NCBI GenBank assembly: GCA_024277695.1
Contig: JAJRUR010000136.1
Span: forward strand, 1 to 15,421
Direction of reading: 5' to 3'
Length of the DNA stretch: 15,421 nt
From: Bacteroidota bacterium
GTDB lineage: Bacteria; Bacteroidota; Bacteroidia; Chitinophagales; Saprospiraceae
Part shown: positions 14,777 to 15,421 of the stretch, one piece after another
Layout: every line of letters begins with the position of its first letter
How positions within the stretch are numbered: the stretch's first letter is position 1
The notes under the pieces: model-generated
Database searches by the model: none
Seen by the model: the letters and a program-made list of their open reading frames with translations, nothing else
Told to the model about the DNA's origin: nothing
Program-made: the position numbers and the translations under genes

Positions 14777-15421
14777 TTAAGTGGCTAAGAAAGGCGATGT
14801 GGGCTCTAAAGCCTCTTCGGATGGCCTGCCGTATTTTATAAATTCGATGATAAAAAACAGTATGCCGATAGTAAAAATTGTTGCACAAATAATCAGAACA
14901 ACGAAGTGGATACTGATTTCATTTTGGACCATCATAAAGTCCATATTAAATTTTCGTTCGAGATAAACCTGCGCTACTCCTGCTACACCAAAAGCTAGTG
15001 TCATTCCCAGCATACCTATATTGGATAACCAAAAAGCTGCTCGCCCTCTTGCTGTGTCAAAGAGTTTTCGACCGGTTATGTTGGGCATGGCATAAGAGAT
15101 GATTGCCAATACGATCATGGCATAAGCTCCCCAGAAGGCGAGGTGGCCATGCATAGCAGTGACGAGTGTACCATGGGTGTACAGATTGACTTGAGGTAGA
15201 GTATGTGCCAGACCTAGAAGTCCTGCGCCAATAAAGGACACAATGGCTGCCCCCAATGTCCAAAAAAGGGCAATTTTATTGGGGTGCTTTTTTTCTCCTT
15301 TTCGATACATATTGACGGCAAAGAGAGCCATAGCCAAAAAAGCTAAGGGTTCTAGAGCGGAAAAGATTCCTCCGACAATAAGCCATATTTTATTCACACC
15401 TATATAGTAGTAATGGTGTCC
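14777..15421 (-). CDS. norB: Nitric oxide reductase large subunit NorB, C-terminal part (cut by window edge)
   Basis: NorB is the membrane catalytic subunit that reduces two NO to N2O at a heme b3/FeB centre. The frame stays open to the right edge. The GTG at 15397 is internal, because the codons before it read GHHYYYIG, the conserved FeB-ligand motif. Setting those histidines to 258 and 259 of Pseudomonas aeruginosa cNorB, an ungapped count puts Glu at 280 (SALEPL) and the HGH pair at 347 and 349. These are exactly the heme b3 and heme b ligand positions. About 215 residues are visible, roughly the last half, with five or six membrane helices ending in a short polar tail. The third FeB His, Glu211 and the N-terminal heme ligand lie outside the window, as would norC. 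A quinol-type qNor is not strictly excluded, but the accessory genes favour cNor. Confidence 0.95.
   Translation of the reverse strand, partial: GHHYYYIGVNKIWLIVGGIFSALEPLAFLAMALFAVNMYRKGEKKHPNKIALFWTLGAAIVSFIGAGLLGLAHTLPQVNLYTHGTLVTAMHGHLAFWGAYAMIVLAIISYAMPNITGRKLFDTARGRAAFWLSNIGMLGMTLAFGVAGVAQVYLERKFNMDFMMVQNEISIHFVVLIICATIFTIGILFFIIEFIKYGRPSEEALEPTSPFLAT

Noticed and set aside
15395..15397. GTG as the start of a 206-aa protein
   Set aside because: The codons upstream continue in frame with the conserved NorB motif GHHYYYIG to the window edge, so this is internal to norB.
1..15421. Search for CRISPR arrays, insertion sequences, phage genes, toxin-antitoxin or defence systems
   Set aside because: I saw no regularly spaced direct repeats, transposase or integrase motifs, terminal inverted repeats or defence-type domains. 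The MoxR/VWA pair (NorQ-NorD) could suggest a defence ternary system, but its NorB, NorE and NorF neighbours and NorD-specific motifs explain it fully.
1..15421. Possible tRNA or rRNA genes
   Set aside because: No cloverleaf-compatible stretch with T-loop GTTCRANNC and paired acceptor arms, and no conserved rRNA sequence, was noticed in the intergenic regions. A covariance-model search was not possible here.

Overview
The window reads as a chromosomal segment of a Bacteroidota bacterium, possibly of the Saprospiria/Chitinophagia type, although no taxonomic marker gene is present. Four things point that way. The base composition is AT-leaning. Promoter-like sites match the Bacteroidota -7 element TAnnTTTG, upstream of tadA and of the RNA-binding protein gene. 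Clear Shine-Dalgarno sites are scarce. The protein set is typical of the group: a class A PBP with an acidic tail, a small RRM protein and a HEAT-cyclophilin lipoprotein. The genus cannot be fixed from this sequence.

The left and middle part (1-11126) is all on the + strand. It holds the possible tail of an unidentified upstream gene, an MsbA-type ABC half-transporter, a small membrane protein of unknown function, a family 2 membrane glycosyltransferase and the tRNA adenosine deaminase TadA. A tight three-gene run follows (spacers of 9 and 4 nt): a bifunctional class A penicillin-binding protein, a lipoprotein that joins HEAT-like repeats to a C-terminal cyclophilin domain, and the glycine-cleavage T protein GcvT. 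After a 454-nt intergenic region comes a 92-aa single-RRM RNA-binding protein with its own promoter-like site, a leader hairpin and a U-rich leader. A strong hairpin terminator ends this block.

The right part (11277-15421) is on the - strand and converges on that terminator. It is a nitric oxide reductase operon read in the order norB (cut by the window edge), norQ, norD, norE, norF. This matches the classic norCBQDEF order of Proteobacterial denitrifiers. NorB is the catalytic subunit that reduces 2 NO to N2O. NorQ (MoxR-type AAA+ ATPase) and NorD (VWA/MIDAS protein) form the pair that activates NorB, probably by inserting its non-heme iron. NorE and NorF are small membrane proteins related to oxidase subunits III and IV. 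The visible NorB fragment keeps, at exactly the expected spacing, the FeB histidine pair, the conserved Glu and the His-Gly-His heme ligand pair of cytochrome-c-type NorB. A long GC-rich hairpin sits between norB and norQ and may set the ratio of catalytic subunit to assembly factors.

I found no rRNA, tRNA, CRISPR array, insertion sequence or phage gene. I do not see a convincing wholly new system. The most useful leads are the norB-norQ hairpin, the complete nor accessory set in this lineage, the HEAT-cyclophilin fusion in a cell-wall gene context, and the structured leader of the RRM gene.
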